This document shows positions 22,968-29,649 of a stretch of DNA of 64,000 nt, one piece after another (positions within the stretch are counted from its first letter, which is position 1; every line of letters begins with the position of its first letter). The notes under the pieces were generated by a model. That model was not told where the DNA came from, searched no databases, and worked only from the letters and a program-made list of their open reading frames with translations. A program made the translations under genes and the position numbers. The stretch comes from Novosphingobium capsulatum NBRC 12533 (GTDB lineage: Bacteria; Pseudomonadota; Alphaproteobacteria; Sphingomonadales; Sphingomonadaceae), in the NCBI RefSeq assembly GCF_001598375.1, contig NZ_BCYV01000003.1, positions 124,001 to 188,000 on the forward strand. The letters run 5' to 3'.

Positions 22968-22996
22968 AAAAAAAAGGCCGCACCAGATGGGCGGCC
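22968..22996 (-). terminator. Leftward intrinsic terminator with no gene in front of it
   Basis: Read on the minus strand, GGCCGC (22996-22991) pairs with GCGGCC (22981-22976), with inner CCA/TGG pairing, and is followed by eight T (22975-22968). The only minus-strand gene downstream is the TonB receptor starting 222 bases further on. No minus-strand gene ends here. It could be a leader attenuator or the end of a small RNA. Confidence 0.7.
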
Positions 22997-23082
22997 CTTG
23001 GATAGTTTGGGAGAGGATGCCTGAAAGGCCCGTCCCTTTTGTCTGCCGCAGCGCAAAAGCGCAAGTGCGAAAATTTGGTATA

Positions 23083-23103
23083 CAGTTGCATAGAATGCAA
23101 TTG
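23083..23103. promoter_or_regulatory. Palindromic operator candidate
   Basis: CAGTTGCAT-AGA-ATGCAATTG has 9-base arms with one G-T mismatch in an AT-rich setting. It follows a GGTATAC element of the type bound by FadR-like GntR regulators. It lies between the divergent receptor and aldehyde dehydrogenase genes. Confidence 0.4.
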
Positions 23104-23242
23104 TTAACACGCTTGCAGGAAACGCTGTTTCCCCCATGGAACCATGGATTAGGGTTAAAATTATGGAAATAAACAGAAAAAGCCGATTGAAACATCCGCA
23201 ACCGGTTGGCGGCGATGCGCAATTTGCAAACTGCTAAGCCCG

Positions 23243-23256
23243 TTCGCCTAGGCGAA
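23243..23256. promoter_or_regulatory. Perfect 14-bp palindrome upstream of the ligV-like gene
   Basis: TTCGCCTAGGCGAA is a perfect palindrome 60 bases upstream of the likely -35 box of the aldehyde dehydrogenase. It is a candidate site for a dimeric regulator; none is encoded next to it. Confidence 0.4.
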
Positions 23257-23315
23257 ATGACAGGGTGGGGGCTTACCCTTTCGGGCACGACTTGGCCACT
23301 GCTGACAGTCCCGTG

Positions 23316-23344
23316 TTGCAGGCTCCCGGGATGATTGCTATAAA
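23316..23344 (+). promoter_or_regulatory. Sigma70-type promoter for the ligV-ferB pair
   Basis: TTGCAG (23316-23321) and TATAAA (23339-23344) are separated by exactly 17 bases. They lie 26 bases before the aldehyde dehydrogenase start, whose ribosome site GGGAG is at 23358-23362. Confidence 0.55.
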
Positions 23345-23369
23345 CCATAACATAATTGGGAGACTCACG

Positions 23370-24770
23370 ATGCAGTTCGAACGGCGCAATCCCCTTGATG
23401 GTACGGTGGCCTCCTCGGCGCAGGCCATGCAGGCGGCCGACATTCCCGCGATCACGGCGAAGGCGGCCGCTGCCTTTCCCGCGTGGGCTGCGCTGGGCCC
23501 CAATGCCCGCCGCGCCGTGCTGATGAAGGCGGCCAGCGCGCTCGAAGCGCGCGCCGATGCCTTTGTCGAGGCGATGATGGGCGAAATCGGCGCGACCAAG
23601 GGCTGGGCGCTGTTCAACCTGGGCCTGGCGGCCAGCATGGTGCGCGAAGCGGCGGCCCTTACCACGCAGATCGCTGGCGAAGTGATCCCGTCCGACAAGC
23701 CCGGCTGCCTGGCCATGGCGCTGCGCGAACCGGTCGGCACGATCCTGGGCATCGCCCCGTGGAACGCGCCGATCATCCTGGGCGTGCGCGCCATCGCCGT
23801 GCCGCTGGCCTGTGGCAACGCCGTGATCCTCAAGGCATCGGAACAGTGCCCGCGCACCCACGCCCTGATCATCGAGGCCTTTGCCGAGGCCGGCTTCCCC
23901 GAAGGCGTGGTGCAGGTCGTCACCAATGCCCCGGCCGATGCCGGCGCCGTGGTTGGCGCGCTGATCGATGCGCCGCAGGTCAAGCGTATCAACTTCACCG
24001 GCTCCACCGCCGTGGGCAAGATCATCGCCACGCGCGCGGCCGGCCATCTCAAGCCCTGCCTGCTCGAACTGGGCGGCAAGGCGCCCCTGATCGTGCTGGA
24101 AGATGCTGATCTGGATGAAGCGGTCAAGGCCGCTGCGTTCGGCGCCTTCATGAACCAGGGCCAGATCTGCATGAGCACCGAGCGGATCATCGTGGTCGAG
24201 GCCGTCGCCGCCGAATTTGCCAAGCGGTTCAAGGCCAAGGTCGAAACCCTGGCCGTGGGTGACCCGCGCGAGGGCAAGACCCCGCTGGGCGCGGTGGTCG
24301 ATGCCAAGACCGTGGCCCACTGCCAAAGCCTGGTGCAGGATGCGCTCGACCATGGCGCCACGCTGCTGGCCGGTGGCGACACCACGCACAACGTGCTGAT
24401 GCCCGCCCATGTCGTCGATGGCGTGACGCAGGACATGAAGCTGTTCCGCGATGAAAGCTTTGGCCCGGTGGTTGGCGTGATCCATGCCCGCGATGAAGCG
24501 CATGCCATCGAACTGGCCAACGACAGCGAATATGGCCTCTCGGCCGCGGTCTTTACCCGCGATACCGCGCGCGGCCTGCGCGTGGCGCGCCAGATCCATT
24601 CGGGCATCTGCCACGTCAACGGCCCCACCGTGCACGATGAAGCACAGATGCCCTTCGGCGGCGTCGGCGCCTCGGGCTACGGCCGCTTTGGCGGCAAGGC
24701 CGGCATCGACAGCTTCACCGAACTGCGCTGGATCACCATGGAAACCCAGCCCGGTCACTTCCCGATTTAA
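23370..24770 (+). CDS. ligV: Aldehyde dehydrogenase, vanillin dehydrogenase (LigV) type
   Basis: This 466-residue NAD(P)-dependent aldehyde dehydrogenase probably oxidises vanillin or 4-hydroxybenzaldehyde to the acid. Catalytic residues are all present: Asn132 (IAPWNAP), Glu233 (LLELGGKAP) and nucleophile Cys267 (NQGQICMSTE). The sequence style, including GKAPLIVLEDADLDEAVKAA and MPFGGVGASGYGRFGG, fits the salicylaldehyde/vanillin dehydrogenase group. The next gene encodes a hydroxycinnamoyl-CoA hydratase/lyase, which releases vanillin from feruloyl-CoA and gives strong context. The ATG at 23370 has GGGAG eight bases upstream. The exact aldehyde is inferred. Confidence 0.85.
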   Translation: MQFERRNPLDGTVASSAQAMQAADIPAITAKAAAAFPAWAALGPNARRAVLMKAASALEARADAFVEAMMGEIGATKGWALFNLGLAASMVREAAALTTQIAGEVIPSDKPGCLAMALREPVGTILGIAPWNAPIILGVRAIAVPLACGNAVILKASEQCPRTHALIIEAFAEAGFPEGVVQVVTNAPADAGAVVGALIDAPQVKRINFTGSTAVGKIIATRAAGHLKPCLLELGGKAPLIVLEDADLDEAVKAAAFGAFMNQGQICMSTERIIVVEAVAAEFAKRFKAKVETLAVGDPREGKTPLGAVVDAKTVAHCQSLVQDALDHGATLLAGGDTTHNVLMPAHVVDGVTQDMKLFRDESFGPVVGVIHARDEAHAIELANDSEYGLSAAVFTRDTARGLRVARQIHSGICHVNGPTVHDEAQMPFGGVGASGYGRFGGKAGIDSFTELRWITMETQPGHFPI

Positions 24771-24783
24771 CAGTTCCATCCCC

Positions 24784-24867
24784 TCGTCATCCCGGGCTTG
24801 ACCCGGGATCCCGCTTCTTTCTTTGCGACCACCAAAGTGGGACCCCGGATCAAGTCCGGGGTGACGA
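24784..24867. repeat. Palindromic repeat family B, inverted pair
   Basis: Two inward-facing copies (CGTCATCCCGGGCTTGACCC at 24784 onward and ACCCCGGATCAAGTCCGGGG ending near 24861) form a long stem-loop between ligV and ferB. An RNA hairpin here could set different expression for the two genes. Confidence 0.85.
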
Positions 24868-24922
24868 AGTGAGAAATTCAAATTTCCCATATTTCCGAAA
24901 CATAACCAGAAAGGACAAGAGC

Positions 24923-25774
24923 ATGGCAGACGAACAGGCCGTTCGCGCGGAAGAGGATACCGTTGCCGTCACGATCGAGAACCGCATCGCCTGGGTGCGT
25001 TTCAATCGCCCGGAAAAGCGCAACTGCATGAGCCCCAAGCTCAACCGCCAGATGCTCAAGGTGATCGAGGAACTCGAATTCCGCGATGACGTGGGCGTGC
25101 TGGTGCTGTCGGGCGAGGGCGATGCCTGGTCGGCCGGCATGGATCTCAAGGAATACTTCCGCGAAACCGAAGCGCAGGGCCTGTGGGCGATCCGCAAGTC
25201 GCAGCGCGAAGCCTATCGCTGGTGGAACCGCCTGCGCTGGTATGAAAAGCCAACGATCGCCATGGTCAACGGCTGGTGCTTTGGCGGCGGCTATGGCCCG
25301 CTCTATGCGTGCGATATCGCCGTCGCTTCCGACGATGCGCAGTTCGGCCTGTCGGAAATCAACTGGGGCATCCTGCCGGGCGGCGGCGCGTCCAAGGTGG
25401 CGGCCGATCTCATGCCGCTGCGCAAGGCGATCTATCACGCCATGATGGGTGAAAACCTCACCGGTCCGCAGGCGGCGGCGCAAGGGCTGGTTACCGAATC
25501 CGTGCCCCACGCCCAGCTCAAGGCCCGCGTGACCGAGATTGCCGAGGCGCTGCTCAAGAAGGACGGCCATGCCCTGCGCGCCACCAAGTGGGCCGTGCGT
25601 CGCATGATCGACATGACCTATGAAAACGCCGAAGACTATCTGATCCGCGCCCAGGAAGCGCTGCACAGCTATGGTGGCGTGGCCGCCCGCAAGGAAGCCA
25701 CGCGCCAGTTCCTCGATGAAAAGAGCTTCAAGCCCGGTCTCGGCACGTTCGATACGTCCAAGGTCAAGGGCTGA
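24923..25774 (+). CDS. ferB: Feruloyl-/p-coumaroyl-CoA hydratase-lyase
   Basis: This 283-residue crotonase-fold enzyme hydrates the side-chain double bond of hydroxycinnamoyl-CoA and splits off acetyl-CoA. It yields vanillin from feruloyl-CoA or 4-hydroxybenzaldehyde from p-coumaroyl-CoA. It shows the signatures of the HCHL/Ech/FerB subgroup: NRPEKRNCMSP, AWSAGMDLKEYFRE, IAMVNGWCFGGGYGPL and FGLSEINWGI, with the catalytic glutamate expected at Glu145. AAGGA precedes the ATG at 24923 by eight bases. The feruloyl-CoA synthetase (ferA) and the MarR regulator known next to ferB in other sphingomonads are not in this window. Confidence 0.93.
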   Translation: MADEQAVRAEEDTVAVTIENRIAWVRFNRPEKRNCMSPKLNRQMLKVIEELEFRDDVGVLVLSGEGDAWSAGMDLKEYFRETEAQGLWAIRKSQREAYRWWNRLRWYEKPTIAMVNGWCFGGGYGPLYACDIAVASDDAQFGLSEINWGILPGGGASKVAADLMPLRKAIYHAMMGENLTGPQAAAQGLVTESVPHAQLKARVTEIAEALLKKDGHALRATKWAVRRMIDMTYENAEDYLIRAQEALHSYGGVAARKEATRQFLDEKSFKPGLGTFDTSKVKG

Positions 25775-25801
25775 TCCACACTCTGCTGCGGCAGGCGCAA
25801 G

Positions 25802-25830
25802 CCCCGGTGCCCCATGGGCGCCGGGGTTTT
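25802..25830 (+). terminator. Intrinsic terminator after ferB
   Basis: A 10-bp GC-rich stem with one G-T pair (25802-25811 with 25817-25826) is followed by four T, 28 bases after the ferB stop. Confidence 0.8.
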
Positions 25831-25909
25831 GCACATCTGGCATCGCAAAAAAGGTTGTGTGCGAAACCGATCGGTATCAGGTTCCGCGCCCAGAAGGAGT
25901 GCCCCCCAC

Positions 25910-27328
25910 ATGAAACTGACGTTGCACCTGGTTTCGCCTGCCATTCTGAGCGTTGCCGCCGTGGCGCTTGCCAGCACGCCCGCGCTTGCCGCCGGCAATT
26001 CCCATGCCGAGGCCGAAGCCCAGACTCTCGAGCTGTCCAAGCAGAGCATCGCCATGCGCTCGGTCCAGGGGCCGGGCAACGAAACGCCCAAGGTGGCGGC
26101 ACTCTATCGCGACGCGCTGGTCAAGGCCGGCTGGGCGGCGTCCGACATCGACATCGTGCCCGTTGACGATACCGCCTATCTGATCGCCACCTGGAAGGGC
26201 AGCGATCCCAGCCTCAAGCCGCTGGTGCTGTCGGGCCACATGGACGTGGTCGAGGCCAAGCGCGCCGATTGGCAGCGCGATCCCTTCGTGCCGGTGGTCG
26301 AACACGGCTATCTGTTCGGGCGCGGCGCGCTCGACATGAAGTTCAACGCCGCGCTCGCGGTCTCCACGCTCATCGAGATGCGCCACAAGGGCTACAAGCC
26401 CAAGCGCACGATCATCATCGCCTTTTCTGGCGATGAAGAAACCACGATGAAGACCAGCCGCCTGATTGCCGAACGGCTCAAGGGCCAGGCGGGCCTGGTC
26501 ATCAACGTCGATGGTGGTGGCGGCATGCTGGCCGAAGATACCGGCAAGCCGCTGGCCTGGACCTGGGACGGCGCGGAAAAGAACTATGCCGATTTCCAGC
26601 TGGAAGTGACCAACCCCGGCGGCCACAGTTCCGCCCCGCGCAAGGACAATGCGATTGTCCAGCTCAGCCAGGCGCTGGTCAATATCGGCGCCTATCACTT
26701 CACCCCGGAACAGAGCCCGCTGACCAAGGCGTTCTTCGAAAGCGCCGCCAAGATCACGCCTGATCCCAAGGTTGCCGGCGCGATGCGTTCGTTCGCGGCC
26801 GACCCCACCGATGCCGATGCCATCGCCACGCTGCGGTCCTTGCCCGAATTCATTGGCCGCATCGAAACCACCTGCGTGCCCACCATGGTCAACGGCGGCC
26901 ACGCCTTGAACGCGCTGCCGCAGCGCGCCACGGCCAACATCAACTGCCGCATCTTCCCCGGCCACAAGCGCGAAGACATCATGGCCGAACTGGCCAAGGT
27001 GGCGAACATGCCCGTGGTCAAGTTCAGCGACGTGACCGAAGGCTCCACCCCGTCACCGGCCAGCCCGATGCGCCCCGATTTCGTCAATGCGGCGAACAAG
27101 GCCATTCACCTTGCCTATCCCGGCATTGCCGTGATCCCGGCCCAGGCCTCGGGCGCCTCGGACTCGATGTGGTATCGCGTCAACGGTATCGATGCCTATG
27201 GCGCCAGCCCCGTGCTGATCAAGGACAGCGAAGAATTCGCCCACGGCCTGAATGAGCGCGTGCCCCTGTCCAACGTCGCGCCGGGCATCGTCTACTTCAC
27301 CAGCCTGTTCACCGACCTATCGAAGTAA
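25910..27328 (+). CDS. Exported M20 family zinc peptidase
   Basis: The 472-residue M20/M25/M40 metallopeptidase has a signal peptide ending ASTPALAAG, so it acts in the periplasm or outside. Zinc ligands are visible: His110 in LVLSGHMDVVEA, Asp142 in GRGALDMKF, and the catalytic pair Glu176-Glu177 in SGDEETTM. A dimerisation domain follows (QLEVTNPGGHSSAPRKDNAI) and a late ligand region sits near the C-terminus. The family cleaves C-terminal or acylated amino acids from small peptides and amides. AAGGAG precedes the ATG at 25910. It lies between terminators and appears to be a single-gene unit. Confidence 0.9.
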   Translation: MKLTLHLVSPAILSVAAVALASTPALAAGNSHAEAEAQTLELSKQSIAMRSVQGPGNETPKVAALYRDALVKAGWAASDIDIVPVDDTAYLIATWKGSDPSLKPLVLSGHMDVVEAKRADWQRDPFVPVVEHGYLFGRGALDMKFNAALAVSTLIEMRHKGYKPKRTIIIAFSGDEETTMKTSRLIAERLKGQAGLVINVDGGGGMLAEDTGKPLAWTWDGAEKNYADFQLEVTNPGGHSSAPRKDNAIVQLSQALVNIGAYHFTPEQSPLTKAFFESAAKITPDPKVAGAMRSFAADPTDADAIATLRSLPEFIGRIETTCVPTMVNGGHALNALPQRATANINCRIFPGHKREDIMAELAKVANMPVVKFSDVTEGSTPSPASPMRPDFVNAANKAIHLAYPGIAVIPAQASGASDSMWYRVNGIDAYGASPVLIKDSEEFAHGLNERVPLSNVAPGIVYFTSLFTDLSK

Positions 27329-27341
27329 AGCTGAAGCAAAA

Positions 27342-27379
27342 GCCCCCTCCTCTTCAGAGGAGGGGGTTGGGGGTGGTGG
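27342..27379. repeat. Palindromic repeat family A, single copy
   Basis: A single plus-orientation copy 14 bases after the M20 peptidase stop. Confidence 0.92.
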
Positions 27380-27407
27380 AAGCGGAGCGCTGCGTAGCCA
27401 TAAAGCT

Positions 27408-27434
27408 GGACCCCGGATCAAGTCCGGGGTGACG
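27408..27434. repeat. Palindromic repeat family B, single copy
   Basis: GACCCCGGATCAAGTCCGGG with the GTGACGG flank; here it is unpaired. Confidence 0.8.
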
Positions 27435-27475
27435 GGAATGTTTGTAAATCCCGGCCGTTGTTATTCAAAAATTCC

Positions 27476-27543
27476 CACACGAAGCCACGAAGCCACGAAG
27501 CCACGAAGCGTCACGTATCTTCGTGACTTCGTGCCTTCGTGTG
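27476..27543. repeat. Tandem and inverted CACGAAG repeat (family D)
   Basis: Four tandem copies of ACGAAGCC or a close variant are followed by inverted copies (CTTCGTGACTTCGTGCCTTC). The outer arms CACACGAAG and CTTCGTGTG can pair, giving a large hairpin. It lies immediately 3' of the TetR gene, which ends at 27547 on the minus strand. Confidence 0.85.
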
Positions 27544-27546
27544 AAA

Positions 27547-28218
27547 TTATTCCTTCACCGGCCCACACACCGTCCCCAGAAACCGCCGCGCAATCGCCCC
27601 GGCTTCCTCGCTGGAAAAGCACTGCGGCGACAGGCACAGTTCCAGCCACAACCCGTCCACCAACGCCGTCACCGCAATGGCGGCGTGGCGCAAGTCACCC
27701 TCGGCCACGCCGGCCTCGCGCAGCAACTGCTCCAGCCGGGCGCGATAGCCGGCATATTGCTCGTCGTGCTGGCGGGCGATCTGCGGCTGGCTGGTCACCA
27801 GGCTCCAGAACGCGATCCACGTGGCCAGCAAGGCCGGCTGGGCAATCGGTGCGGTAAAGCTGGCGGTGACGAATGCCTCAAGCTGCGCGCGCGGTTCGCT
27901 GGGCGCGGCTGCCACCGCCGCATTGAGTGCCTGCGTCACCATGGCATCGACGTGGGTATAGGTTTCGGCGATCAGCGCATCGATCCCGCTGAAATAGTGG
28001 CCGACCAGGCCAGGCGATACGCCGGCCTCCTGGGCAATCGCGCGCACGCTGGCGCCATTGGCACCGGCGCGGGCCAGCACGCGCATCGCCGCCTCTATCA
28101 GGCTGTGGCGGCGCGCATCGGGTTCGGCCCGGCGTGGCAGCGCGCGATCTGTGGCGGCGGCACGGGCGGGGGTGGCGGCACGCGGAACGCGCCCAGGCCG
28201 GGGATCGACACCTTGCAT
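27547..28218 (-). CDS. TetR family repressor, BetI-like
   Basis: This 223-residue TetR protein has a basic N-terminal tail of about 35 residues. The helix-turn-helix follows, with VRAIAQEAGVSPGLVGHYF, the BetI-type recognition segment. The C-terminal region has BetI-like spacing (ITALVDGLWLELCLSP). BetI proteins repress choline/betaine genes and release DNA on ligand binding. It is transcribed divergently from the Rieske oxygenase gene with a 61-base gap holding a palindrome (28239-28254), so it most likely represses that operon and itself. The ATG at 28218 has GGGAAG just upstream. Confidence 0.87.
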   Translation of the reverse strand: MQGVDPRPGRVPRAATPARAAATDRALPRRAEPDARRHSLIEAAMRVLARAGANGASVRAIAQEAGVSPGLVGHYFSGIDALIAETYTHVDAMVTQALNAAVAAAPSEPRAQLEAFVTASFTAPIAQPALLATWIAFWSLVTSQPQIARQHDEQYAGYRARLEQLLREAGVAEGDLRHAAIAVTALVDGLWLELCLSPQCFSSEEAGAIARRFLGTVCGPVKE

Positions 28219-28238
28219 CTTGCACTTCCCGATGGTTG

Positions 28239-28254
28239 TTGTACGATCGTTCAA
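28239..28254. promoter_or_regulatory. Operator palindrome between TetR and Rieske genes
   Basis: TTGTACGATCGTTCAA is a 16-bp palindrome with one mismatched pair, centred in the divergent promoter region. Size and symmetry fit a TetR/BetI-type operator. Confidence 0.6.
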
Positions 28255-28279
28255 TAAGAAATCACGCGGGGAGTCACCC

Positions 28280-29503
28280 ATGGCCGATCTTGCCCTTGAT
28301 GAACACCGCCATTTGACCATGGCGCAACGCGCCGGTGACGGCGCCGCGCCCGATCCCGATGCCGATTGGAGCCTGCCGGGCTGGATCTATCGCGATCCCG
28401 AATTTGCCGCGCTGGAGATGGAACGGATCATCCGCCCCTCGTGGCAGATCGTGTGCCACGCCAGCGATCTGGACCAGCCCGGCGCCTGGCGCAGCCTGGC
28501 CTATTGCGGCGAGAACGTCATCGTCGTGCGCGGCGAGGACGGTGCCATCCGCGCGTTCCACAACCTGTGCCGCCACCGCGCCATGCGCCTGGTCGATGGC
28601 GTGGCGGGTTGCGCGCGCAAGCTGGTGTGCCCCTATCACGCCTGGACCTATGAAACCGATGGGCGGCTGACCGGCGTGCCGATGAAGCGCGATTATCCCG
28701 CGCTCGATCTGGCGCAGAACGGGCTGGTGCCGGTCGATCTGGAAGTGTGGCACGGCTTTGTCTTCGTGCGGCTTGAGGATCACGGCTTTCCCACGGTGGC
28801 CGAGATGATGGCGCCCTATGAAGCCGAAGTGGCACCCTATCGCCTGGCCGACATGCGCCGCATGGGCGATGTGCGCGAACGCAGCCGCGCGGTGAACTGG
28901 AAGAACGTGGGCGATAACTATTCCGACAACCTGCACATTCCCGTGGCGCACGACGGTCTCTCGCGCATCTTTGGCAAGTCCTACGAGATTTCGGCAGAGC
29001 CCTGGGTCGATCGCATGAAGGGCGATCTGGTCGATGCGCCGAGTCCGCATTTCTGGGAGCGGTTCTACCAGACGCACCTGCCGCGCGTGCCGCATCTGCC
29101 CGATGTGGCGCAGCGGCGCTGGCTCTATTACAAGCTGTGGCCCAACATGGCGTTCGACATCTATGCCGATCAGATCGATTTCATGCAGTGGCTGCCCACA
29201 TCGCCGACCACCTGCACCTTGCGCGAAATGGTCTTTGCCTTGCCCGACAGCGAAACCCCGCCCGAACAGCGGCGCACGATGAAGCTGGTGCGCTATGCCA
29301 ACTGGCGGATCAACCGCGTCGTCAATGCCGAGGATACCTGGCTGATCACCAACGTGCAGCAGGGCATGCAATCGGCCCGCTATGGCGCCGGTCCGATCGG
29401 CCGCAGCGAAGTGTGTCTGCGCAGCTTTGCCCGCAAGATCCGCACCTTGATTCCCGAGGCACGGCTGCATCATCAGCCTGCCGAAGGGTGGAGCAGGCGC
29501 TAA
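28280..29503 (+). CDS. Rieske non-heme iron oxygenase, alpha subunit (substrate unknown)
   Basis: The 407-residue protein has an N-terminal Rieske [2Fe-2S] domain with Cys97/His99 (NLCRHRAM) and Cys117/His120 (VCPYHAW). The C-terminal catalytic domain has the mononuclear iron site His219 and His224 in GDNYSDNLHIPVAH, with a bridging Asp in the same motif. This architecture covers aromatic ring hydroxylases and also N-demethylases such as GbcA and stachydrine demethylase. The BetI-like repressor and the amino-acid-type permease nearby favour an N-methyl or betaine-type substrate, but that is inference. No reductase or ferredoxin gene is adjacent. GGGGAG precedes the ATG at 28280. Confidence 0.88.
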   Translation: MADLALDEHRHLTMAQRAGDGAAPDPDADWSLPGWIYRDPEFAALEMERIIRPSWQIVCHASDLDQPGAWRSLAYCGENVIVVRGEDGAIRAFHNLCRHRAMRLVDGVAGCARKLVCPYHAWTYETDGRLTGVPMKRDYPALDLAQNGLVPVDLEVWHGFVFVRLEDHGFPTVAEMMAPYEAEVAPYRLADMRRMGDVRERSRAVNWKNVGDNYSDNLHIPVAHDGLSRIFGKSYEISAEPWVDRMKGDLVDAPSPHFWERFYQTHLPRVPHLPDVAQRRWLYYKLWPNMAFDIYADQIDFMQWLPTSPTTCTLREMVFALPDSETPPEQRRTMKLVRYANWRINRVVNAEDTWLITNVQQGMQSARYGAGPIGRSEVCLRSFARKIRTLIPEARLHHQPAEGWSRR

Positions 29504-29510
29504 ATCTTTT

Positions 29511-29604
29511 CGTCGTCACCCCGGACTTGATCCGGGGTCCCGCTTCTTTTCCGGCGCTGTGCCAGCATTCCAGCTGGACCCCGGATCAAGTCCGGGGTGA
29601 CGAT
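29511..29604. repeat. Palindromic repeat family B, inverted pair
   Basis: Two near-perfect inward-facing copies (GTCACCCCGGACTTGATCCG at 29515 onward and GACCCCGGATCAAGTCCGGG at 29577 onward) form a stem of about 25 bp between the Rieske and FAD-enzyme genes. Confidence 0.88.
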
Positions 29605-29649
29605 GCCATCAACAACAGTATCTTTTGATCCCACGAAGGAACCCACACG

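Larger units (their letters stand above)
22747..23369. other. Divergent regulatory region between a TonB receptor and the ligV-like gene
   Basis: These 623 bases separate the leftward receptor from the rightward aldehyde dehydrogenase, and no gene is evident. The stretch 23070-23240 is clearly more AT-rich than its surroundings. It contains two palindromes (23083-23103 and 23243-23256), a leftward terminator-like hairpin (22968-22996) and a good promoter for the dehydrogenase (23316-23344). These are listed separately. Confidence 0.6.

Noticed and set aside
22824..24890. 688-codon minus-strand open frame over the aldehyde dehydrogenase
   Set aside because: Antisense artefact of high GC; it spans the repeat and the promoter region and has no family resemblance.
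24923..25774. Ordinary enoyl-CoA hydratase of fatty acid oxidation
   Set aside because: The motifs around GMDLKEYFRE, NGWCFGGG and LSEINWGI are those of hydroxycinnamoyl-CoA hydratase-lyases, and the neighbour is a vanillin-type dehydrogenase.
27476..27543. Possible CRISPR array
   Set aside because: The units are only 8 bases, directly tandem with no spacers, and no cas gene is present.
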